In this document: positions 7,677 through 14,880 of the stretch, piece after piece
Position numbering within the stretch: position 1 is the stretch's first letter
How the letters are laid out: each line of letters starts with the position of its first letter
From: Cohnella sp. OV330
GTDB lineage: Bacteria; Bacillota; Bacilli; Paenibacillales; Paenibacillaceae
DNA: 64,000 nt
Direction of reading: 5' to 3'
Assembly (NCBI RefSeq): GCF_900112065.1
Contig: NZ_FOKE01000019.1
Coordinates: 1-64,000, forward strand
Notes under the pieces: generated by a model
What the model was told of the DNA's origin: nothing
The model's database searches: none
Seen by the model: only the letters and a program-made list of their open reading frames with translations
Program-made: the position numbers and the translations under genes

Positions 7677-8126
7677 ATGAGAAGGCGTATGACAATCCTT
7701 GCTTTTGCTTCCTTTGTTTTATTATCCGCTTGCAGCTCAAAACCGTATTCTATCGAAAAAGCCAGTGAACGCGGTGACGTAGTAGACGAGCATGGCGAGG
7801 TAAAGAACGCAGAAAGGCTCGATACGTTTTACCGCAACACGCTTGCCAAGAAGAAAGATAAAGTTAGAGTCACGCAATTAACGACCGAAGGAGACCCTAT
7901 ATTTAACGATTTAGAATTTAACGGCAAGGAAATTAAGTATAAGTACGATAATTCAGAAGATAAGTTCGGAAAACCGAATATCAGAAAAACGACTTGCAAA
8001 GCACTTGTAAGATCTCAAGCGGGAGCGGCCATGCAATATAAACTTGAAGGATGTTATGGAGCGAATAAAGAGTACGGCAATCGGTTTATGATCGCAGTTG
8101 ATCAAGAAACGGAGGTAACCTCATGA
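7677..8126 (+). CDS. DUF4362 lipoprotein
   Basis: A 149-residue exported lipoprotein. AAAAGGAGG precedes ATG 7677. The signal sequence is followed by the lipobox LLSAC (Cys ~19), the site of lipid attachment in the outer leaflet. The body has the DUF4362 pattern GDVVDEHGEVKNAERLDTF and TTEGDPIFNDLEFNGKEIKY. Function of the domain is unknown. Its stop overlaps the start of the next gene (ATGA), so it is translationally coupled to the VOC gene. Confidence 0.85.
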   Translation: MRRRMTILAFASFVLLSACSSKPYSIEKASERGDVVDEHGEVKNAERLDTFYRNTLAKKKDKVRVTQLTTEGDPIFNDLEFNGKEIKYKYDNSEDKFGKPNIRKTTCKALVRSQAGAAMQYKLEGCYGANKEYGNRFMIAVDQETEVTS

Positions 8127-8494
8127 TTATTCGATTTCACCATGCGCAGATTACGGTTCCAAAGGGCCAAGAAGAGCAAGCTAGGGCGTTCTATTGCGGC
8201 GTATTACAACTGAAGGAGATTCAAAAACCTGAATCGCTGCTCGGCAGAGGAGGATTTTGGGTCCAAGTGGGCGATCAACAATTGCATATCGGAACGGAAA
8301 ACGGGGTTGATCGTCTTCTGACCAAGGCGCATCTGGCCTATGAAGTAGAGGATTTGAACGCAATTGAAGCGGTCTTAAGGGAAAACGGGATCGAGGCGCT
8401 GGAATCGGTGCCGATAGAAGGCTTTGAACGATTCGAGTTCAGAGATCCTTTCGGAAACCGGGTGGAGTGCATAAAAGCACTTGACAGCAAATGA
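8123..8494 (+). CDS. VOC superfamily protein (glyoxalase/bleomycin-resistance fold)
   Basis: A 123-residue protein with the paired beta-alpha-beta-beta-beta layout of the vicinal-oxygen-chelate fold. It opens with IIRFHHAQITVPKG, where His is the usual first metal ligand, has ARAFYCGVLQL, and ends with FRDPFGNRVECI, whose Glu is the usual last ligand. Members include glyoxalases, dioxygenases and drug-binding resistance proteins. The substrate is unknown. ATGA overlaps link it to both neighbours. Confidence 0.85.
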   Translation: MIIRFHHAQITVPKGQEEQARAFYCGVLQLKEIQKPESLLGRGGFWVQVGDQQLHIGTENGVDRLLTKAHLAYEVEDLNAIEAVLRENGIEALESVPIEGFERFEFRDPFGNRVECIKALDSK

Positions 8495-8733
8495 ACTACA
8501 GTTATGAGGAATTTCTTCAGGATTTAAGTATTGGCCGTGAAATTCATTTTATTTATAAAGAAACAGATTATTATATCGGTTGTGGCACTGGTCGGTATAT
8601 GTTCTATAAGGCTTACGATGATTCAAGTGAAGTTATGGGTGACAATGTTGATGATTTGCTAAGGAAAGTAGAGCTTCATGGTAACTCAATAAAAGAAGTG
8701 TGGAACGATATTAAGATTGATATTATTTTTTGA
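8491..8733 (+). CDS. small conserved protein of unknown function
   Basis: An 80-residue acidic protein. It starts in an ATGA overlap with the VOC gene. Visible features are a mixed beta pattern (IHFIYKETDYYIGCGTG, then YMFYKAYDD) and a C-terminal IKEVWNDIKIDIIF. I recall similar small proteins in Bacillus-type genomes, some sitting where immunity proteins sit, but I cannot assign a function. Confidence 0.6.
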   Translation: MNYSYEEFLQDLSIGREIHFIYKETDYYIGCGTGRYMFYKAYDDSSEVMGDNVDDLLRKVELHGNSIKEVWNDIKIDIIF

Positions 8734-8792
8734 TGTAGTTGATATAGCGAAGGCATTTATCCATGCCATCTAACTAAGGAGCGCACATCCAT

Positions 8793-9230
8793 ATGTACGA
8801 ACTTAAAACGAAAGTAACGGATGTTAGCGTGATTGAGTTTATCGAAAGCGTGGATCATCCCAAGAAGAGGGAAGACGCCTATCGGTTGCTGGATATTTAT
8901 ACGGAAACGACCGGGCAAGAGGCGAAAATGTGGGGGACGAGTATTATCGGCTTTGGATCCTATCATTATAAATACGCATCCGGTCATGAAGGCGACGCGC
9001 CGCTCGCGGGCTATTCGCCTAGGAAAGCGAAAATCAGTCTTTATCTATCGATGAACGAAAACAAACGAGAGCTTTTGTTAAACCAATTAGGCAAGCATAC
9101 GGCCGGGAAGGGCTGTGTGTACATTAATAAGATTGCCGACATTGACCTTGGTGTCTTAAAGTCATGCATTCGCGAGTCCGTTAGCTTTTTACAAAGCCAG
9201 GAAGATCACTCAACGTCAAATGAAGGCTAG
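8793..9230 (+). CDS. DUF1801 protein
   Basis: A 145-residue protein with AAGGAG about 11 bp before ATG 8793. The pattern WGTSIIGFGSYHYKYASG followed by PRKAKISLYLS is the DUF1801 signature (YdhG-like, iron-chaperone-like fold). Its biochemical role is unsettled. GC content begins to rise across this gene, so it marks the right margin of the AT-rich strip. Confidence 0.8.
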   Translation: MYELKTKVTDVSVIEFIESVDHPKKREDAYRLLDIYTETTGQEAKMWGTSIIGFGSYHYKYASGHEGDAPLAGYSPRKAKISLYLSMNENKRELLLNQLGKHTAGKGCVYINKIADIDLGVLKSCIRESVSFLQSQEDHSTSNEG

Positions 9231-9240
9231 GAGGACGTCC

Positions 9241-9981
9241 ATGAAGCTCATTTCCGCGACAACGGATTTAGGCGGCGTACGCATTCACTACCTGGATTCT
9301 CGGCTTGAATCGGATGTTTCATTGGTACCCATCCTCGTCTGCCCCGGACTATCGGAGACGGCGGAGGAATACGAGGACTTTATAGGCGAAATGCTGCCTA
9401 GAAGAACGATCGTTCTTTCCTTCAGGGGCAGAGGTCGAAGCGATACGCCGCTCTCGGGCTACGATCTGCAGGATCATGTGAAGGATATCGAATCCGTCGT
9501 ACAGCAGCTTCAATTGAGGCGATTCCACCTCTACGGCTATTCTCGGGGCGTATCGTATGCGCTTGCGTATGCTAGTCTGCATCCTGAGCGGGTCGCATCG
9601 CTAATCGTGCAGGACTACCCTGCCGAGCATAAAGCGATGACTGCCGAGTGGACCGGATCGTATATCGACGATTACTTAATTCCCACGAACCGGCTGACGA
9701 CCAATATCCGCGCGGAGGCCGTTCATGGGATTCATAGGGATTCTACCGCTTGTGACATCGGATTCTCCTTCGGGAAGCCCGTGCTCGTCATGCGGGGACT
9801 ATTGGCGGATTCGTTAATCTCCGACGAACAATTGCGGTCCTACAAGCAGCATTTCCGCAATCTGCGTATCGAAGCGTTCAGCGAGAGCGGACATAACATA
9901 CGCGGGTCGGAAAAAGAGAAGTTGGATCGGACGATTGAAGATTTCTTGAACGAATCCGAAAAGGGAGGGAAGATTGAATGA
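9241..9981 (+). CDS. alpha/beta-fold hydrolase
   Basis: A 246-residue alpha/beta hydrolase. The nucleophile elbow is GYSRGVS (Ser ~95), the catalytic histidine is in ESGHNIRGSEKE near the C-terminus, and the oxyanion region lies around VCPGLSE. ATG 9241 follows an AGGAGG-like site overlapping the end of the DUF1801 gene; an upstream ATG at 9220 lacks one. Base composition is already close to that of the GC-rich backbone. The stop overlaps the start of a 34-residue membrane peptide gene. Substrate unknown. Confidence 0.85.
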   Translation: MKLISATTDLGGVRIHYLDSRLESDVSLVPILVCPGLSETAEEYEDFIGEMLPRRTIVLSFRGRGRSDTPLSGYDLQDHVKDIESVVQQLQLRRFHLYGYSRGVSYALAYASLHPERVASLIVQDYPAEHKAMTAEWTGSYIDDYLIPTNRLTTNIRAEAVHGIHRDSTACDIGFSFGKPVLVMRGLLADSLISDEQLRSYKQHFRNLRIEAFSESGHNIRGSEKEKLDRTIEDFLNESEKGGKIE

Positions 9982-10082
9982 CGTTCAGCGCGTCTTCGGC
10001 GATCGCCCAGGTCGTCGTCTTGGGGGTATTGGTTCTGATCGTATATGGTCTATACCGTGTCAGCAAGAGGAAAAACCATTGA
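9978..10082 (+). CDS. 34-residue single-span membrane protein
   Basis: A short gene starting in an ATGA overlap with the hydrolase gene, with GGGAGGG 7-15 bp upstream. It encodes a short N-terminus, one hydrophobic span (VVVLGVLVLIVYGLY) and a basic tail SKRKNH. The strong ribosome binding site, coupling and clean transmembrane design make it a plausible real small protein. No family is recognised. Confidence 0.5.
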   Translation: MTFSASSAIAQVVVLGVLVLIVYGLYRVSKRKNH

Positions 10083-10232
10083 AGCCCATCCGAAACAGAA
10101 ATTCACGTTAGGAATTGTTCATCTCCCTCTCATTTTAAAAGCGCCAATCTTAATTTTAAAACGCCTCCAATCGGTTAAATAGAAGTTGTGAACGAATAAA
10201 TCATAACTATACCGATCAGGAGGCTGAGGATA

Positions 10233-11243
10233 ATGGCAAACCAACTGAACAACAGTGAGAATCGGCATGTCGTAGGCGTTTTTGATTCGGAGCAAGCGGT
10301 TATCTCTGCGATTGAGGATTTGAAGGCGCTCGGCTACGGCTCGGATCAAATCTCGGTCGTCAGCAAAAATAAAAAAGAACTAAAGGACATCCACGAGGAG
10401 ACGGGCACGAAGGCGCCCCAAGGCATCGCGACCGGCGCGGCGACCGGCGGCGTGCTGGGCGGCGTGACGGGTCTGCTCGCAGGCATTGGCCTGCTGGCTG
10501 TACCGGGCATCGGTCCGCTGCTGGCGGCCGGACCGATCGCGGCCACCCTCTCGGGCGCGGCGATCGGGGCGGGAGCAGGCGGTCTTGTGGGCGGCCTGAT
10601 CGGCCTCGGCATTCCGAAGGAAGAGGCGGAGCGGTACAACGAGTATGTCAACGATCACAAGCTGCTCGTCATCGTCGACGCCGATACGTCTCGCCAAGGC
10701 CGCGTGTACGATATTTTCCGCCGCTACGGCTCGCTGAACGCGGATACCTACGCGAACCTTGAAGGCGAATCGCGCGACGATCTGGTCAGCGCCGCTTCCG
10801 GCGCGTCGACTTCGTCCGTCGCGGACAATGTCCAGGACGCTGATACGCTCAGACTGCACGAGGAGCGGCTCAACGTGGATAAAGAGCGCGTTCGCACCGG
10901 CGAAGTTTCCGTGCATAAGGACGTCATCGAGGAACGGCAGACGATCGACGTTCCCGTCCAGCGCGAGGAGGTTGTCATTGAGCGCCACGCGATTCAGGGC
11001 GAGGCGACGGACGGCGCGGCGATCGGGAAAGACGAGACGATTCGCATTCCGGTGAGCGAGGAGCGCGTGGAAGTGACCAAGCGGCCGGTCGCGACCGAAG
11101 AGATCTCGATCGGCAAGCGGGTCGTGCAGGATACCGAGCATGTATCCGAGACCGTGCGGAAGGAACGTGCGGATCTCGATCGCTCCGGTCATCCTGCCGT
11201 GGAAAACGAAGATCTGTTCAGCACGCCGAATACGCGTCGATAA
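10233..11243 (+). CDS. general stress protein with YsnF/DUF2382 C-terminus
   Basis: A 336-residue protein. Residues ~12-60 form the general-stress '17M-like' flavinator domain (HVVGVFDSEQAVISAIEDL). They are followed by a glycine-rich hydrophobic stretch (~70-125) like those in stress proteins that associate with membranes. Residues ~205-315 carry the YsnF/AvaK (DUF2382) repeats (LRLHEERLNVDKERVRTGEV, then IDVPVQREEVVIER). Such proteins are often under the general stress sigma factor, but I see no convincing sigma-B promoter in 10083-10232. It is monocistronic and ends at a strong terminator. Confidence 0.88.
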   Translation: MANQLNNSENRHVVGVFDSEQAVISAIEDLKALGYGSDQISVVSKNKKELKDIHEETGTKAPQGIATGAATGGVLGGVTGLLAGIGLLAVPGIGPLLAAGPIAATLSGAAIGAGAGGLVGGLIGLGIPKEEAERYNEYVNDHKLLVIVDADTSRQGRVYDIFRRYGSLNADTYANLEGESRDDLVSAASGASTSSVADNVQDADTLRLHEERLNVDKERVRTGEVSVHKDVIEERQTIDVPVQREEVVIERHAIQGEATDGAAIGKDETIRIPVSEERVEVTKRPVATEEISIGKRVVQDTEHVSETVRKERADLDRSGHPAVENEDLFSTPNTRR

Positions 11244-11273
11244 GCTGCATAAGGAGCATGCGCGAGCATGTCG

Positions 11274-11305
11274 AAAAGCCGGGGCCCTCAGACCCCGGCT
11301 TTTTT
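11274..11305. terminator. bidirectional terminator
   Basis: AAAAGCCGGGG (11274-11284) pairs with CCCCGGCTTTTT (11293-11304) over a short loop. T- and A-runs on both sides let it serve the stress-protein gene on the plus strand and the convergent glycosyltransferase gene on the minus strand. Confidence 0.9.
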
Positions 11306-11319
11306 GCGTGCAAAACGGC

Positions 11320-12294
11320 TTAGTGCCGCAGCTTTCGGACGCCGAGCAGAAGCGCCAAGAGCACCGCTAGACGCTTCGCAGAAGGCAGCGCCGAGCCGAA
11401 GCGATTGAACGGCCGGGTCATCATCTGCAGGGCCGCCGACCGCTGCTTGGCATGAGCGAGCGCGATCGAGTATTCCAGGACGGTCTGCTGATATTTTTTA
11501 ACGAGCAGCCGCCGCTGCGCCGAAGTCAGGCGTTCGCCGAACACGTGAATCATGTAGGCGAGCCCCTCGAACTTGCTCTTCACGTTTTCCAACCGCTTGG
11601 CGGTCTGCTGTCCCGAATGGACCCGGCTAGAACCCAGATAGTCGGTCAGAAAATAGCCGCTGAGCCCTCGTGCGCCAAGCGCCAGCATCAGCATATAATC
11701 CGGTACCAGGCCGCCGCTCGGCTGGAAAAATCCGACCAATTCGAGCTCGCCTCTTCGGAAAAGGCTGACCTGCAGCGAAAATACGCATGCATGGTTGCGA
11801 AGCGTGCGGGACAGCACATCCTCGTAGGGCTGGCTGCTCATCGCGGATCGCCCGCAATAGTCGGCAAAATCCCGGCTCCGCTGCACGAGCCTGCGCCCCG
11901 AATCATCCATGAAATAATGATTGCTCGACACGAACGCGCATTCCGGATGGGAGAGCAGCGCCGCCGCGGCGGACTCCAAAAATTGCGGCTCCCAGACGTC
12001 GTCGTCGTCGAGCATCGCCACGAAATCTCCGGTGGTCGCGCGGAATGCCTGCTGCCTGTTTTTCAGTTGGCCGATCCGAATGTCGTCCGAAATGCTGGCG
12101 ATATGCTTGAATGCGATCTCCGGATACATCGCCCGAACCTCTTTAACGGTCTCGAAGGTGGGTCCGTCCCTGCCGTCCTCGCTGACGACGATCTCGTCGG
12201 GCACGCGGGTTTGCGCGCAGATGGACAGCAGCGTCTCTTTTAAATACTGCGCACGCTTGTGCGTAGGTACGGCTACGCTGATCTTCACGGACAT
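11320..12294 (-). CDS. family 2 glycosyltransferase
   Basis: A 324-residue GT-A fold glycosyltransferase. The N-terminus SVKISVAVPTHKRAQYLKET and the DXD-type motif AMLDDDDVWEPQF (~residues 95-107) bind the nucleotide sugar and metal. AAGGAG lies 9 bp before the ATG at 12294, so the upstream ATG at 12315 is not used. No transmembrane span is clear; the C-terminus is basic and hydrophobic. It is a lone gene, so its acceptor cannot be inferred. Confidence 0.88.
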   Translation of the reverse strand: MSVKISVAVPTHKRAQYLKETLLSICAQTRVPDEIVVSEDGRDGPTFETVKEVRAMYPEIAFKHIASISDDIRIGQLKNRQQAFRATTGDFVAMLDDDDVWEPQFLESAAAALLSHPECAFVSSNHYFMDDSGRRLVQRSRDFADYCGRSAMSSQPYEDVLSRTLRNHACVFSLQVSLFRRGELELVGFFQPSGGLVPDYMLMLALGARGLSGYFLTDYLGSSRVHSGQQTAKRLENVKSKFEGLAYMIHVFGERLTSAQRRLLVKKYQQTVLEYSIALAHAKQRSAALQMMTRPFNRFGSALPSAKRLAVLLALLLGVRKLRH

Positions 12295-12479
12295 CGTCAG
12301 ACGCTCCTTGATCATGATACGATATGTATCATCATAACACGAGCTTTCTTATCTGCCAATGCACGCCTGCCGAAGCCGGCAGGAGAACGCGAATCCGGAC
12401 CTCGCTCGGCGCATCGGCTTCGCGGTCGAGCGGGCTGTCGGTCTGCTGACGCGGTTTCGGGTGACGGAATGGAAATAGC

Positions 12480-12510
12480 AAGAAGCCGCGGCCCAAGGCC
12501 GCGGCTTCTT
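12480..12510. terminator. hairpin terminator downstream of the MFS gene
   Basis: A perfect 14-bp stem: AAGAAGCCGCGGCC (12480-12493) with GGCCGCGGCTTCTT (12497-12510) and a 3-base loop. It sits 7 bp past the MFS stop codon on the minus strand. The U-tract is short, but the stem is very stable. Confidence 0.75.
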
Positions 12511-12516
12511 CTCATA

Positions 12517-13731
12517 TTAGCTAAGATCCTGCGCTCCGAGCTTCGCCGCCAGCTCCGCTTCCTTCCTGCGGAGGGCCGCCGAAGCCGGCCTGAAGTAGCC
12601 GAATGCCGAGGCCGCGACCAGCGCCGCGACGGCGACGCCGGCAGCGCCGATCCAACTGACCGCGGCGAGCGACGACTGCTCGACGATGACGCCGCCGATG
12701 CCGGCGCCGGCGGCCATTGCCAGCTGCAGCACGGAGCTGTTCAGGCTCAGCATGATGCTGGAAGCTTCCGGCGCGAGCGTGATGAGATGATACTGCTGCG
12801 TCGGACCCGAAGACCAAGCCGCGAACGCCCAGAGCATGAGCAGCGGAATGACGAAAGCGGGCGAATGAGCCAGCAGCGAAATGAGAACGAGGATGATCGC
12901 GTGAAGCGCCATGCCGCCTACGAGCGTGCGGCGGAAACCCCACTTGTCGGTGCTGAAGCCGCCGAGCTTGGAGCCGATGAGGCTGGCGACGCCGAGCGCG
13001 AACAGGCCGATGCTGACCCACCGTTCGCTAAGTCCGGTAATGTCTAACAGGAACGGGGAGATGTACGTGTACGTAATCGAGTAACCGCCGATCCAGAACA
13101 GCGTGATGAGCAGCGCGACGGCGATCTTCGGATTGGCCAGCAGCCGGACTTGATCGCGAAGCGGGATCGGGCGCTCGCTCTCCGTCTGCGGTACCGTATA
13201 GGCGACTAGCGCGATGCCCAGCACGCCGAGGAGTCCGATGGCGCCGAATACGAGCTGCCAGTTATACAGCGAGGAGATGAGCCTGCCCAGCGGGACGCCG
13301 ACGATCAGCGCGGTGCTGAAGCCCATGACGAGCGTGGCGATTGCGCTGCCCTGCTTTTCAGGCGGGGCGAGCTTGGCGGCGACCGTGAGCGCCGTCACGA
13401 CGAATACGCCGCTGCTGAGCGCCAGGATGACGCGGGACACGATCAGGAAGCCGTAGCCTGAAAACGCGAGCGCGGCGAAATTGCCGACGACGAATACGGC
13501 AAGCGAGTAGATCAGCAGCCTCTTTCGGTCGACCTTGGCGGTCGCGGCCATTAAGAAGGGCGTGCCGAAGGCGTAAGCCAGCGAATAGACGGTGATCAAT
13601 TGCCCCGCTGCCGCCAGCGAGACGCCGATATCGGCGGCGACCTGGTCCAGGATGCCCGCGATGATGAATTCAGACGTGCCGACGAGGAAACTTACGATTG
13701 CCAACATGTAGATTTTCCAAGCGTTGCTCAT
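12517..13731 (-). CDS. MFS transporter, DHA1 (drug:H+ antiporter) type
   Basis: A 404-residue transporter with 12 predicted membrane spans. It has the loop 2-3 motif (ATAKVDRKRLLIYSL) and the TM5 antiporter-type 'G-x8-G-x3-GP/VPLG' region (LIVGVPLGRLISSLYNW). It resembles the AraJ/YtbD/CmlA branch of exporters. GGGAGT precedes the start. A palindrome like the one in front of the ArsR gene lies in its promoter region (13765-13784), so the downstream transporter is probably controlled by that regulator. Substrate unknown. Confidence 0.88.
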   Translation of the reverse strand: MSNAWKIYMLAIVSFLVGTSEFIIAGILDQVAADIGVSLAAAGQLITVYSLAYAFGTPFLMAATAKVDRKRLLIYSLAVFVVGNFAALAFSGYGFLIVSRVILALSSGVFVVTALTVAAKLAPPEKQGSAIATLVMGFSTALIVGVPLGRLISSLYNWQLVFGAIGLLGVLGIALVAYTVPQTESERPIPLRDQVRLLANPKIAVALLITLFWIGGYSITYTYISPFLLDITGLSERWVSIGLFALGVASLIGSKLGGFSTDKWGFRRTLVGGMALHAIILVLISLLAHSPAFVIPLLMLWAFAAWSSGPTQQYHLITLAPEASSIMLSLNSSVLQLAMAAGAGIGGVIVEQSSLAAVSWIGAAGVAVAALVAASAFGYFRPASAALRRKEAELAAKLGAQDLS

Positions 13732-13764
13732 ACTCCCCAGCTCCCTTAAACAATTTGTTTTTAT

Positions 13765-13784
13765 ATTTCTAAATTTATCGAAAT
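13765..13784 (-). promoter_or_regulatory. ArsR-type operator before the MFS gene
   Basis: ATTTCTAAATTTATCGAAAT is an imperfect palindrome, with one mismatch between the 7-bp arms. It is almost the same sequence as the perfect palindrome at 14130-14149 in front of the ArsR gene. It lies 34-53 bp upstream of the MFS start codon, a position suited to repression. Confidence 0.65.
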
Positions 13785-13820
13785 AAAGGGCGAAAGACGG
13801 CCTGCCGTGCCGAATCCCGG

Positions 13821-14102
13821 CTAACCCAGCAGGTATGGCGCGTATTTGCGCGCGATGTCTTTGTTGACGCTGTAATAGATGTAGGTGCCGTCCTTGCGGA
13901 GCTGGAGCAGTCCGCTCTCCGTCAGCTGCTTCAGATGATGGGACAGCGTAGAGCCTGCGACCGATTCGAGCTTGCTGTTAATGTCGGAGCAACAGAGCGT
14001 CTGTTCTTCCGTGAGCAGCATCGCGATCTTGATGCGGGTCGGTTCGCCGAGTGCTTTGTATACTTTCACCGCTTGTTTGACTTCCTCGTTGTCCGGGACC
14101 AT
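13821..14102 (-). CDS. ArsR/SmtB family repressor
   Basis: A 93-residue winged-helix protein. The recognition helix region SVAGSTLSHHLKQLTESGLL (~residues 47-66) and wing RKDGTYIYYSV are canonical. Two adjacent cysteines (TLCCSDI, ~36-42) sit where ArsR-type sensors carry their alpha-3 metal or thiol ligands, so metal or thiol sensing is possible. It is transcribed in the same direction as the MFS gene 90 bp downstream but has its own operator, and is expected to repress both itself and the exporter. Confidence 0.88.
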   Translation of the reverse strand: MVPDNEEVKQAVKVYKALGEPTRIKIAMLLTEEQTLCCSDINSKLESVAGSTLSHHLKQLTESGLLQLRKDGTYIYYSVNKDIARKYAPYLLG

Positions 14103-14129
14103 CGCTTGCTCACCGCCTTATTCATCGTA

Positions 14130-14149
14130 ATTTCTAAAATTATAGAAAT
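14130..14149 (-). promoter_or_regulatory. ArsR-type operator before its own gene
   Basis: ATTTCTA (14130-14136) and TAGAAAT (14143-14149) form a perfect 7-bp inverted repeat around an AT-rich 6-bp centre, 28 bp upstream of the repressor start codon. The sequence recurs with small changes at 13765-13784. Confidence 0.7.
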
Positions 14150-14272
14150 AACGTACCACGCCGAAATTCATTTGTAAAGCACCCGATTTAAGAAAAACTT
14201 AAAGGCGGTCATCCGATTAAATTTAAAAACGGGCGTTAAGATGTTGGCAAAGCCAAGATGGGAGCGAGCCAC

Positions 14273-14827
14273 ATGACACCAAGACACGCTGAGAACCTGG
14301 CCCCCGCGATGCGATTCGGCGCAGCCATGCTGCTGATCTGCTATTTGTACGCGCTGGTCAAAGTCATTTTATTCAAATTCGGGGAGGTGAGCGTTCCGTT
14401 TCTCGGACGGCAGCTGCTCGGCGCGCTCGAACGGCCCGGCAACATGCTGTACCGGTGGCATGCCGCCAACCTGACGCCGTTCAAATCGATCTCCATGTAT
14501 CTCGACCGCTTATCCGAGCCCTACGATATCGTCAACTTGTTCGGCAATATCGCGCTGTTCGTGCCGCTCGGCGTATTCGTCGCGCTGCTGACCCGATGCG
14601 GCTGGACAGGCGCGGCCGTTCGCGCCTTCGGCGTGAGCCTGGCGCTGGAATGCGCGCAGATCGTCTTTATGATGGGCAGCTTCGACGTGGACGACTTGAT
14701 CCTGAACACGCTCGGGGGCCTGATCGGCTATGGGCTGTGTCGCATGCTGCCGCGCGATCGGCCTCGCGATTCTCGCAGGAACTCGCATAAAGACGCTATC
14801 TTAGACGGCGCTCCAGGAAAAGGGTAA
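14273..14827 (+). CDS. VanZ-family membrane protein
   Basis: A 184-residue membrane protein with four to five spans. The VanZ signature is clear: NLFGNIALFVPLGVFVALL, then LALECAQIVF and FDVDDLILNTLGGLIGYG. GGAG at 14261-14264 lies 8 bp before ATG 14273, so the upstream ATG at 14258 is not favoured. VanZ proteins are linked to teicoplanin and lipoglycopeptide tolerance, but most homologues have unknown roles. No other van gene is nearby. Confidence 0.85.
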   Translation: MTPRHAENLAPAMRFGAAMLLICYLYALVKVILFKFGEVSVPFLGRQLLGALERPGNMLYRWHAANLTPFKSISMYLDRLSEPYDIVNLFGNIALFVPLGVFVALLTRCGWTGAAVRAFGVSLALECAQIVFMMGSFDVDDLILNTLGGLIGYGLCRMLPRDRPRDSRRNSHKDAILDGAPGKG

Positions 14828-14880
14828 ACTAGTTGCGAAGCGAGAAGCCATGCGGCTTAATGGAAACGAGGCGATCCGGC

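Noticed and set aside
10083..10232. Sigma-B promoter before the general stress gene
   Set aside because: I looked for GTTTAA-N12-15-GGGTAT and found only partial, badly spaced matches.
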